Of a DNA stretch of 64,000 nucleotides, positions 23,967 through 34,187 are shown piece by piece. Source of the stretch: Mrakia gelida (lineage: Eukaryota > Basidiomycota > Tremellomycetes > Cystofilobasidiales > Mrakiaceae); the NCBI GenBank assembly GCA_024345305.1, contig BRON01000003.1, positions 1,116,001 through 1,180,000 on the forward strand, given 5' to 3'. A program made the position numbers and the translations under genes. The notes beneath the pieces are model-generated. The model did not search any database. It saw only the letters and a program-made list of their open reading frames with translations, and was not told the DNA's origin. Every line of letters starts with the position of its first letter. Within the stretch, counting starts at the first letter, position 1.

Positions 23967-25472
23967 ATGGCTGAGCAAATCGAGAAGGCTTACCAGAAGC
24001 AGCACCTCTTCCAGAACGCTAAGGCTAAGGGTCCGTAACATCGTCCATCCATCAAGGGAAGAGAGGGAGAAGAAGGGCAGGGAGGAAGATGCGAGCTGGC
24101 GAAGGGAGGAGAGGCGGAAGGAAGGGGTCATGTTGAGGTCGAAGCTGACTTTTTTCCTCCTTCTTTTTTGGTTGAACGTGTGGTTGTTGGTGTGGTCTTG
24201 GGTCTGGTCGGTGTGTTGGTGTGTGTTGGTGTCTATGGGGTTGGTGTAAACAGGTGGAAAGAAGGTCGCCACCAAGGCTAAGCGTTGGTACAAGGAGGTC
24301 GGTCTTGGATTCAAGACCCCCGCTGAGGCTATCACCGGAACCTACATCGGTTCGTACACCCATCCATCTACACTTCCAGGGGGAGATTATGCTCGTGGAG
24401 GGAGGAGAGGAGGCTAGGCTGGGCGGCAAGCTGATCGTGTCGTTTCCCCTCCCTTCTCCCTCTTCCTTTCCCTTTCCTCCCTCCCATGCTTTCCTCTCGC
24501 CTCCTCCTCCAACCCAACCCACAAACGGAACCCACCCTACCACTCGTCAACCTCCCCTCTCCTCCTTCCTGCTCCTCCTCCGCCTACCCACCCACTCGCT
24601 GCCCTCTCCAACGGAACCTCCCCTCTCCCTGTTCGACTTTCGACCTTCGGTTTCGCCTCGCACAGACAAGAAGTGCCCCTTCACCGGAGATGTCTCGATC
24701 CGAGGACGAATCCTCACCGGAAAGGTTGTTTCCGCCGGAAAGATGACCAGGACCATCATCATCCGACGAGACTACCTCGTACGTTCAGCCTCTACAACAC
24801 TCCTGGTTGAGCTTGGAAGGGAAGGAGGCAAAAGGGTCGTTGAGCTTTGCTGGAAGGAGGGGTCGAGTCGTAGGGTTGGATGGGTGGATGGATAGCAGGG
24901 ACCACCACACGGTATGTCGTAGAGAGAGACGCGGAAGCTGACGAGGCTCTCGTTTTGTTCGTTCTTGCAGCACTTCATTCCCAAGTACTCGAGGTACGAG
25001 AAGCGACACAAGAACCTGTCCGCTCACGCTTCCCCTGCTTTCCGAATTGAGGTCGGAGATACCGTTACCGTCGGTTGGTCCCTCTTTCTACCTCTGTCTG
25101 CTGGGTATTCGGGTGCTCGATGTGTATCTCGAGAAGGGAGGGAGGCGAGAGTGAAGGGAAGGGAAGAAGGGAACGACGACCTCGCACCTCGACCTCAAAA
25201 CGACCCTCGAACGAAGCCGCTCAACTGACTCTTCTTCTCTTGTTGGGGTTTCTACGACTTACAGGACAGTGCCGTCCTCTCTCGAAGACCGTTCGATTCA
25301 ACGTCGTGAGTATAGCTCTTCCTTCCCTCGAAGCTCGTTTCGTCTTCGCGTTCTCGCTCTGGTTCGAATCTCGTTTCTGACTTCCTTCCCTTCCGCTCTC
25401 TTCCCTTCCTCGCTCTCTCAGGTCCGAGTCGCCAAGAACAAGGCGTCGGCCAAGGCCTTCGGCAAGTTCTAA
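23967..25472 (+). CDS. RPS11: 40S ribosomal protein S11 (uS17)
   Basis: Cytosolic small-subunit ribosomal protein uS17. Exons 23967-24030, 24254-24349, 24666-24778, 24971-25073, 25265-25305 and 25422-25472 join to about 155 residues, the usual length for eukaryotic S11. Diagnostic segments are [92 protein letters not shown] and the C-terminus [14 protein letters not shown]. The first four introns (223, 316, 192 and 191 nt) are two to four times longer than typical introns here. No box C/D or H/ACA snoRNA pattern was recognised in them. A 5'-UTR intron acceptor may lie just before the ATG. Confidence 0.97.
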
Positions 25473-25878
25473 AGATTTTTACGAGGGATTCGATTGCATG
25501 AGGTGGAAACTTAGGACACGCGAGAGGGAGACTCGGAGGGCTGAAGAAAGAGGAAAGAGAGGAGAGACGCGGGTTGGGCTTGCGAGAGGTAAGAGGGTAC
25601 GCGTGAGAGCTGGAAGAGAGGAAGTAGAGACTTATGTGAGAGTTGAGAGTTCAAAAAGAGAGCCGGGACTGCAAAAAGATAGACGCTGATGAGGTGGCCG
25701 AAACGGGACGGAGAGACCGAAGCTCAAGCTCGCTTTGCCCTTCCTTCGCTTCGTTTCCCTCCCAACCGTCAGCTGCCACTCCCAAACGTTCACAGCAACC
25801 TCAGCTCGTCTCTCTTCTCGACACCCTCTTCATCATCACCTCCTCCTCCGAGACGACTCGTACTCAGCTCCTCTCACG
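25473..25878. promoter_or_regulatory. RPS11 to NIPA intergenic region
   Basis: The 406 nt between two genes on the same strand should contain the RPS11 3' end and the NIPA promoter. The 3' half is C/T-rich. No specific element was recognised. Confidence 0.4.
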
Positions 25879-28800
25879 ATGGACGACGTCGAAGACGACA
25901 CCTCGCCGGCCTTCCCTACGACCACCTTCCTCGACGACTCCCTACCAGCTCCTACAACCACCCTCGACTCGGAACCAACAACAACACCTGCACCTACACC
26001 AGCTCCGACACCTTCACCAGCGGAAGGGGACATAAGCTCGTTGCTCTCGCTCGTTTCTACAGCGACAGCTAGCTTGGGATTGGGAGCTGGAGCTGGAGCT
26101 GGGAAAGGGACTGTTGGCGATGGACTAGAGATGAGAGGTGGCAATCCTGTGGTGAGTTCAACCCATATTCATCGTGTGTGGGCGGTGTCTGGCTTAGCGA
26201 GAGGAGGGCGAGCTTGGAGGAGAGAGGACGGAGCAATGAGAGCTCAGAAGGGGAGAGAAGAAGCGAGGGAGGAGGACGTCAGTCGTCACCTCTGTCCTCT
26301 CGCTTCGTTCTTCGTCCATTTCCTCACGGATAGAGACACTAGAAGAGCTTGATACTCTGACCGAGCGGGGAGTGCTCCTTCGGTGACCCAATGAGCTTCG
26401 GTTGCGATGAAAAATCGCACAGGAGGAGATCCGAGCTCGACAAAGAGACGAAGCCCGTTTCCGAGCTCACTCCTTTCTCCATTTCCTCCCTCCCTCCGTC
26501 CCTTCATTCCTTCCGTTTGCTGACACTTCCTCTTGCGCCCACCTTGGTTTGGTGCGTCTGTAGGTCAACTTCATCCTTGGCTTCCTGCTCATCACGGGTT
26601 CGTCGATAGCCAACTCGTTTGGGCTGAACTTGATGAAGTTTGACCATGTAAGTCCCCTTTCCTCCTTCTCTCTCCCTGTGGTCTTGCGTTCTTTAGGCGA
26701 GCTCGAGCTTGAGGAACAAATTGGGTTGGAGGAGTTCTGACCTTCTCTTTCGGTACTGGTTCGTGCTTCGCCAGATCAAAGCTAGCGAAACGCCAGAGGA
26801 CAAGCGACTGGAGTATTTGAGGCCGCTTTGGCTGGTTGGAATTACTAGCTGTGAGTAGTAGAGCTTGGCATCAAGGGAGAGGAGAGATATTCATCGGCGT
26901 ACTGTCGGAGAAGGAGGGAAATGTGGAGGAAGAGGAACGACAGAGAGTTCGAATCGAGTCGAGCTCGACGCGAAACGAAGAGCTGACCCTTGGTTCTCTT
27001 TCGTCTCGCAGATATTTTAAGTCAGCTCGTGGGCTCCACTATGGCTCTTCAGTGTGAGTATTGGGTGTCTTTACGAGCGCTCCGAGACTCGCCTGACCAT
27101 CAGGCGTCCATTCTTTCCAGATCTCCGAGCCGAGTTCGTCGCTCCTCTGGGTTCGAGCTCGCTTGTGTTCAATTTTTTGTTTGCTCGATGGCTGGTGAGT
27201 ATCTGTTTCTTGAAGCGCCCTCTGAGGCTAGAGCTGATTCTTCTGGTCCTCGAATCGCTCAACAGGTCGGAACGCGTGAGTCCCTTCCCGTCTCGACGTG
27301 TCTTCCTCTCTCGAGCTGACTTCTCTCACTTCCCCAACAGCTGTAACCAAGAAGGATATCCAAGGTACCCTTCTCATCATTCTTGGAGTCATCCTCGTCA
27401 TCGTCTTCTCCTCGGTCAACTCTGGCCTTTCGACAAGTCTTTCGGTTCGTTTTTCCCTCTCGCGCTCGATGGCCTTCGAGCCTCGCTGACTTTCGCTCCT
27501 GTTCCTCACAGCTCAACCGACTTCATCGCCTCTGGGGACGCGGCGGTTTCGTCGCCTACTTCCTCGTCCAGATCACCGCGCTCTTCCTCGCGTGGACCTG
27601 CGTTCTCTCCCTCACCCGAATTCTCGAGAACCGAACGTCGGAAATCGACGAGCTCGATCCTTCACGCGTGGGTCCCTCTCTCTGTTCCTCTTTCGCTTCC
27701 TGAAGCGGTGCTAACAACACTTTCTACCCTTCTTCGTCCAACACAGTTCCCTCCTCATCGCTTCATCCCAAAAATCCTCCACCCAGCCTACTACTTCCGA
27801 GCTCGCCAACAGCTTCGTCTTTCCCTCTACCTTACCGAACTCACCTCTCGCTCCTCGGATCTTCGTCTCGCCTGGAGCGTCGGGCTGGGTTGGGCTTCGG
27901 TGGGTGGTGCGCTCGCTGGAGCGTCGCTGGTGTTCACCAAAGCGATCGTGATGATTGGAATGGACCCGACGGAAGGGAAGCTCGTGTACGGGAAGCCTAC
28001 GGCCGTGTGGACGCTGCTGCTGCTCGCAGGAGCGGCCGTTGGGCAAATGATCGCCCTGAATAGGGGACTGAAGTGAGTCGCTGGTTCTGGCTTTCGTTCG
28101 AGAGGACCGACGCGTCGAGCTGACTCGCCTTCTTCCTTTTGACAGAGCGTTCGACTCAACCCTCATCGTTCCGGTCTTCTACGTGAGTGTTCGCGACTGC
28201 TACGGAAACTCCTCTTTAGTAGTCTCGCCCAAACTGACGCCCGCTTTCTCGACATCAGGCCGGCTACACTCTGCTCGGCTTCCTCAACAGCATGATCTTC
28301 CTCGACCAAACCGGAGCCTACAGCTGGCCGATCCTCATCTGCATCGTCTTCTCGGTAGCGGTCCTGCTAAGCGGAGTCGTGAGTTCCCGCGTGGATGAGC
28401 TTTGGAGAAGAGGAAGAGGACTCAGCGTCGAGGACGAAGACCTCAAGCCTTTCTCGCTCGCTCGCAAGTCGCCTCCTTTCGAACCTCTCCACTGACTCTG
28501 ACCCCCTCCTCCTCTTCTCGTAACCTCTTCCTCCAAACCCTCTCAGGTCTTCCTCTCAACCAAAAAAGAACCCGTCTCCACCACAACCCACGGCGGTCCC
28601 AACCCCTCGGACGACGACCTTGAATCCTCCCTCGGCGGACTCGACCTCGCTCCTCCGTACTCCCATAATCAGACCCATCTCGACAACAACGAATTCCAAC
28701 CCTCGACTCCTCTCCGTCCGGAACTGCCTCGGAAGCGCTCGAGAGCAGGCGAGGAAGGTCAGGCTCTGTTCTCGGCGGACGACGAGGAGTACGCGGAGGA

Positions 28801-29005
28801 GGATCGAGCGAGAAGTGGGAGGGAGCTGGACGAGGGGAGAGGAAAGTGGGAGGTCGGGAGTGATGATGAGGAAGAGATGGGTGGGAGGAAGAAGGAGGAG
28901 GAGATGAGTGAGTTGAGAGGGGTGGGAGGAGGGAGTGAGGGTGGGAGTTTGAGGAATGTGTGGAGGGAGGAGGAGAGAGGTGGGGAGGGTGGGAGGGAGA
29001 GGTAG
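25879..29005 (+). CDS. NIPA family magnesium transporter
   Basis: Multi-pass Mg2+ transporter of the NIPA family (drug/metabolite transporter superfamily). Twelve exons (25879-26151, 26564-26647, 26775-26850, 27012-27053, 27121-27194, 27266-27275, 27341-27444, 27512-27667, 27747-28072, 28146-28182, 28259-28378, 28547-29005) join in frame to 586 residues. A Pro/Thr-rich N-terminus (~90 residues) precedes the core: VNFILGFLLITGSSIANSFG, SYILSQLVGSTMALQ, FVAPLGSSSLVFNFLFARWL, VGTPVTKKDIQGTLLIILGV, GGFVAYFLVQITALFLAWTC, then VGLGWASVGGALAGASLVF, TLLLLAGAAVGQMIALNRGL and LICIVFSVAVLLSGVV. The conserved APLGSSSLVFN and LVGTPVTKKDIQGT segments are typical of NIPA. The C-terminal ~150 residues are an acidic, disordered cytoplasmic tail. 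Exon 6 is only 10 nt and completes the GTP of the VGTPVT loop. Confidence 0.92.
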
Positions 29006-29316
29006 GGTGTGTTGGTCTTCTTAGAGTGTTCTTGGGTTGCTTTGCGATGCTCAGTGTCTTTGTTTAAAACTCTGCGAGCGGGGCAGAGCAGAGGAGAGAC
29101 GGACGCGTCTTCCTCGAGCGTCGTCTTCGTTCGTTCTCTTTTCTTCGTCGAGTTGGACGTCGGTCAAGACGAGAGATCGGATGAAAGTAGGAGCTAGTAT
29201 ATGGCTATACACTATTCAAAAATCGGATCGTTAACAAGGACTCCTCGAAAAAGAAGAAGCGAGGCGCAAGGAAAAGAGAGTGAAAGCAAAAGAGATGGCG
29301 ACGACGACGGACGCGT
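29006..29316. other. Convergent intergenic region
   Basis: The 311 nt between the NIPA stop and the chitin deacetylase stop contains only 3' flanks. An ACGCGTC motif lies near 29103. Nothing else stands out. Confidence 0.5.
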
Positions 29317-31033
29317 TCAGCAGACCCAGGAGGAGTCCCTCTTCTCAGGCAAACCAATGTACTGGTAGGGCCACTAGCGGTCAAGCAATCGAGGGGAGGG
29401 GAGAAGGTCAGCCGAGAGCGAAACGCGACGAAGCGGACAGCTCACAAAAACACGAATTGAGACTCACTTCTCCCTCCTCTCCGAGGCAAGTATCTACGCT
29501 GACGATTCGGTACCCGGCTGCTCTGAGCTTGGAGAGAGCGTATGGGATGACGTCGTAGGCGGCTTGAGCGAGATGAAGCGTGCAAAAGGCGTCAGTAGCG
29601 GCGCGTCGAGTTGGAATGGTCGAGCTTCGCCGAGAAGAGATGAGCTTACTGGTGGCAGTAGCTGAAGAATAGACGTCCCCGGATCGTATCAGCACTTGCC
29701 TCAGCTCTTCGAAGCGGAAAGGGTTTACAACACTTACGAGAATGCTGCAAGACGAGCTGGGGGTTGGGCGATTGACGAGCAATGCGATCGTAGAGAGCCT
29801 TCTGCTGGGACACGGGAGCTCCGTTCGAGTCGCCAGAGTCTTGAGACCACAGAAAGAGTTTTTTGTCCCCCCTCTGATCGAGGACGGAGAGAACTGAAGG
29901 CAAAGCAAAGCGACGTCGTCAGTTTTCGCGAGCGCAATCGTCGACGCGTCAAGTTCGAACGAGAGCTCACGGAGGTCGTTGTATTTGCCGTAGGGAGGTC
30001 GGAAGTACAAGGGCTTGACTGGAAAGGGGTCGAGGTGATGGAGGAGAGAGGAGGAAAGGAGGAAGCTAATGAGTCCCAGATCGAAAGATCATGGAAGCGA
30101 AAGATCGACAGGGATTGAGCTAACCTCCGAGAATCTTGATGAACGCGCTCTAAACCTTGGCGAGCTCGTAGTACATTTGGTCCCAGTTCCTGTGGCAAGT
30201 TTGAGGAGCGTGGTCAGAAAGGGAGAGGGGAAATCCAGAGAGGGAAAGGGACGAGCGACGCGTCGAGACTCGAGGGCGGGATCCGGACGAAAGCGGGACG
30301 GGAGGGCAACTCACAGGGTCGTCATATCGGGGTGACTCCACTGAATCAAAGACAAAGATGGAGAGGTGCGGTAGAATAAGGTGAGCGAGCTGAGCTTTGA
30401 AGCAAAGCAGAGAACGAGCGATTTAGCGCGTGAAAAGTCGAAACCGACGAACAGAATGAGAGCCGAGCGTGTGCTGAGCGTTGTAGAGAGCCTTGATTTC
30501 GTCTGCATGGTCGTAGATGCCTGAGAAACCCAAGTTTATGGAGTCAACAGAGAGCGAAGGAAAGGAGAAGCGAAGCGAAGCGAAGCTCATCGCTCGCGAT
30601 CGAAACCGAGGCGGGATGCGCTCACAAGCGTAGTTTTTGCCTGCAGAGAGAACAATGAAGGTCAGACCTCTGGACTCGAGCAAGAGAAGGAGACACCACG
30701 CACCGTTGAGGAAAAACGTCGCTCTCGCTCCGGCATCTGTGAACCTTCGAGAGACGGCTTGCTCGAACTTGGTGGAAAGGGGGAGCAACAGACGAGGTCA
30801 GCTTTGAATCCCTCCCCTCCTCCCCCCGAGAACTGAGAACCTGCTCGTATCCCTCCAGGTGCCCCAAGACTTACGTTGTAAGGACCGTCGTCGAAGGTCA
30901 AAGCCACAGTCGAACGAACGATGCAGTTTCTGACGACTTGAACGCCGGACGTTGTTTCGACTTCCAGAGCGGGATGAGGAGCGGCCGAAACGAGAAGAGC
31001 GAGTGCTGAGATGAGGAGGATGGGGAAGAGCAT
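29317..31033 (-). CDS. Chitin deacetylase, secreted (CE4 polysaccharide deacetylase)
   Basis: Metal-dependent deacetylase converting chitin to chitosan in the cell wall or secretory path. Start 31033 gives a signal peptide (MLFPILLISALALLVSAAPH). CE4 motifs are in order: VALTFDDGPYN (motif 1, catalytic Asp pair), ARATFFLNG, TLGSHS joined across an intron to WSHPDMTTL (motif 2, metal-binding H-x3-H), YFRPPYGKYND (motif 3), LFLWSQDSGDSNG (motif 4) and QLVLQHS (motif 5, His). The last exon splices to WPYQYIGLPEKRDSSWVC, the usual end of basidiomycete chitin deacetylases, with TGA at 29319-29317. Compact form: no chitin-binding module and no Ser-rich or hydrophobic GPI-type tail, so probably soluble. 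All catalytic residues I can identify are present. Confidence 0.92.
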
Positions 31034-31679
31034 CGTAGAATACCGATCAGAGGAAGAGAGGGAGACGGGAAGGGGATGGCAGGAAGAAGGAAGGGAGGAA
31101 TGGAGAAGATGGCCGTCGAAGGTGAACTCGACTTCGTGCTTTTTCGAGAGGTGTTCGGCAGAAGAGGGGGATCGAGTCAGGTCTTCAGGGTTCAAAGATA
31201 AGAGAGGACACTCCAAACCGCTGCCACAAGAAGGGAAAGAGCAGAGATGAGCGAAGGAGGCGGATGTCAAGACGTAACGAGCAAGGAAGGTCGACGAGAC
31301 GCGTCTTCCACTTTCTCTCCTCCTCCCGTCAGGGAGTACAACGAAACGCTGCCATAGCAATAGTGAACCAGTCAAAAGCACGAGAGACAAGGGTAAGGGA
31401 TCAACAAATCGGGTGGAGGTCTATGCGAGTGAGAGGGAGGAAACAGTGATGGTGAGGGGGAGGTGGTGGCACGAAGCAAACGAAGGGAGAGGGAAGAAAA
31501 GCAAAAAATCGAAGAGTGTGGAGACGTATATGAGCGTGAAGAAAGTGTGCAATGTGGGTGCAAGGTAGAAGGTCGTAAAGGCGTAAAGGATACAAGAGAG
31601 AGATAAGGAAAGTAAAGAAACAAAAGAGAACGAAACGAAAATGCGAACGTCGACGTCGACGCGACCTGAGCTCCCTCCT
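31034..31679. promoter_or_regulatory. Upstream region of chitin deacetylase
   Basis: The 646 nt carries the deacetylase promoter and the 3' flank of the next minus-strand gene. On the minus strand it is pyrimidine-rich (31400-31620). An ACGCGTC motif is at about 31299. No gene is supported. Confidence 0.45.
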
Positions 31680-33884
31680 CTACTCCTCGACCCATCCGAA
31701 CTGCCTGAGCGCATCCTCCGTGTAACCCATCGCGAACCATTCCTTCTTGTACCATGCGAGATCGAGAACTCGTGGATCCTCCTCCTCCTCGCCGTCGTCC
31801 TGAGCCGAGGCCATTTCGAAGTCGAGTTCCGAGGTTGAGATGGAGGGAGAGGGAGGAGAGCGGCCGATGAGGGTGTAGTAGAGCTCGGTCCTCGCTTTGA
31901 CGTTGCGGTTGCTGGAGTCGAGCAGAGGAAGGAGGAGGTCCGAGAGAGGGAAGATGGAGGGAGTGACGGTGCCGTTGGTGGCCTGTGGAAAGGAAAGATG
32001 AGGAGGACGGGTAAGCTTCGTTCTTTGTGGTGATGTACCGCAGCGACTAAGCCAGTAGGAGGGCCTGACTCACCAACTGAACCATCGCAGCCATCTGAGC
32101 TTCTCGCAGCATTCGAACGGCGTCGCCGTCGAACCCGAGTCGAAACTGTCGCTCCTTCCTCTTCCCGGGGCTCACGAGCTTGAGGAAGGGTTTGAAGAGG
32201 AGAGAAGGAGGGACGTAACTCTCGACGATGAGGTCGGCGGTGGAGATGGTAAGGGGCTGGGGCTCGAAGGGCAGCTGAAGAAGAAGAAAGTGCAAGGAGA
32301 GTGAGCCTCGCGTCGAGCGAATCTTCCTCTTCCCGTCTCGCCACTGAACCCAGCTTATCAAGGAGCTGAAGACCTCACCTGTTGATTGAACTCCTCAAAG
32401 AGTACCTGGTGCTCTCTCTCCGTCTCCTCCCTGTTCCTCTTCCTCGACCCTCCATCGCCAACGCCGTGTCCAACAGCAAACGACGACGGCAAGTTCAAGT
32501 CGACTCCGAAACCGGACGAGTCCGGAGTGACGAGCCCAAACTCTCCCCATCCCTGAGACCACATCCCCGTCACCTTCTCCCACTCCTGATCGACCGTCGA
32601 CATGGAGGCAGGACCGAGGTCGACGAAAAGGGCGGGATCCGAAGGGTTGGGACCACCGAGGGGAGAGACGTCGACGGCGGATTGCTGATCGGTGTTCCTT
32701 GGAGCAGAGGGTGATTCACCGTAGGAGAAGGAGATGCCGATGAGGGAGGGAGACTTGGGGTCTTTTGGGAAGGCGTGGAGGTCGTAAGGGAGGTTGAAGG
32801 GGATGGAGTAGGCTGGGGAGGAGAGCTCGAGCTCGAGAGAGTCGAAGGACTTGGAGTCGATGGCGTTCTCGAGGGTCCAGTTTCGGGTAAAGTCGATGGA
32901 TTCCTGGCCACTCGAGGCGTGCATCCCCGCGTTCTCGACGGCGTTGGTGACGTCCAGTCCGCTCTGGGGCGAAGAGAGCTGGTCGAAGTCCATCGAGTGG
33001 TGGAGACCATCCTGAGGAGGCCCGTTGACGACGATTCCTTCCTGACCCGAAAGTCTGGCTCGCTTAGACGAGGGAGCGACGTCGAGGCCCGTCGTGAGCT
33101 CCAGGAAGGAAGAGTTTCCAGCGATGGCTGACTGAGAGAGCGAAGGAGGGAGAACGGAGGGAGGGAGGAAGCGAGAGGTCAGCACGGACGTCATGGCTCG
33201 AAGACTCGAGCTGCAGCAGGGAAGAGGGGGCACCAACCTCGTTAATTCCTTCGAGAGGAGATTGAGGACCACCAAAGTATCCTCCGGAGTAGGCCGATAT
33301 AGACTTGATAGGAGAAAAGGAGGAGGGGGGGGACAAGGGATCAGCTCAGCCCGTCTCTCGCCTCCATCCGATCCTCAGCGGCCCTCCCATCCTTGCCTCT
33401 CTCTTCTCCGTCCCCCAGAAACTCACCACAGAGTCTGAGAAGACCATCATATTCTGTATCGATGTGTGCATCTCGTTGGGAGCGTCGAAGGACGAAGGAG
33501 GGGAAGAGGGAGGAACGGAGGGAGGGAAGGAGGTGTTGATGACCTCAGAGGGAGGTGGTGGTGGAGGAGCTTCCTGCTCCTGCTGGGAGAGACGACTCGA
33601 GGCGACTGAGACCAGAGAGCTCGTAGAAGACGAGAGTCCTGGAGAAGAAGCTGGTGTCCTCGGCGTAGAAGCTGGAAGGGAGAAGGAGGGAAGAGGTGGA
33701 GACGAGGGTGTGGTTCGAGGCGAGACGAGCTCGAGCGGAGGGGAGCGTCGACCTGCTCGAGGTCGTCAAGGTCTTTGTCCGAGAGGTTCGGCCGATCCAA
33801 GCTGTGGAATAGAGACTTAGTACGCCCAGTAAGCTTCGGAAAGTCTGAGTAGACCAAAACGTGCGAAGAGGTAGAGGTAGACAT
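31680..33884 (-). CDS. Unrecognised Ser/Pro-rich protein with acidic C-terminus; one apparent frameshift
   Basis: I do not recognise the family. The start at 33884 reads MSTSTSSHVLVYSDFPKLTG and SLFHSLDRPNLSDKDLDDL. A Ser/Pro/Gln-rich region follows (PASTPRTPASSPGLSSSTSS, QQEQEAPPPPPPSE). The middle is Ser-rich with a possible basic nuclear signal (SSKRARLSG, then GSRKRNREETEREHQ). The most ordered part is C-terminal: PLTISTADLIVESYVPPSLL, FKPFLKLVSPGKRKERQFRL, DAVRMLREAQMAAMVQL, LLLPLLDSSNRNVKARTELY and the end WYKKEWFAMGYTEDALRQFG, stop at 31682-31680. A nuclear regulatory role is only a guess. Frame changes once with no usable intron, at the G run 33740-33743 (minus CCCC). One more base would join VDAP to PLELVSPRTTP in frame. 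A 5' leader intron with acceptor at 33923-33925 is likely. Confidence 0.6.
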
Positions 33885-34187
33885 AGAGCTTAGCCTCTTC
33901 TGTCTTTCGTCGGATGTTCTTTCTGAAAGAGAAATCAGCCACGCTCGTCAGCCACGCTCGTCAGCTACGCGACGCGTCGTCCAGGAAATGCATCAGCCTC
34001 CCCTCCTCTGCAAGAATTGTGATTTTAAACAAGCGGCTCCCATTCAGTCTCATTTTCGTCGGATTTCCAGATCTCCCTCCAGATATAGAGGCGAAAAAGA
34101 GCGAGCTGCGCCCCTCGAACAACCGAGACAGCGACGAGCTCGACCCAACCTCGTCCTTCAAACGGTCACCTTCCCTCTCCCTTCCCC
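33885..34187. promoter_or_regulatory. Divergent intergenic region with tandem repeat
   Basis: The 303 nt is shared by two divergent genes. It contains a 13-nt unit (AGCCACGCTCGTC) repeated directly near 33939-33966, next to ACGCGTC at 33970. Read on the minus strand, the repeat duplicates a CTGAC branch-point motif upstream of a TTTCAG acceptor, so it is probably inside a 5'-leader intron. Confidence 0.45.

Noticed and set aside
25351..25375. GGTTCGAATCT resembling a tRNA B box in an RPS11 intron
   Set aside because: No A box or cloverleaf arms could be found at proper spacing.
33810..33835. TACTAAG followed by CACAG in the minus strand, like a yeast intron end
   Set aside because: Reading through gives a sensible continuous protein (PKLTGRTKSLFHSLDRPN), no good donor lies upstream, and branch points elsewhere here are CTGAC.
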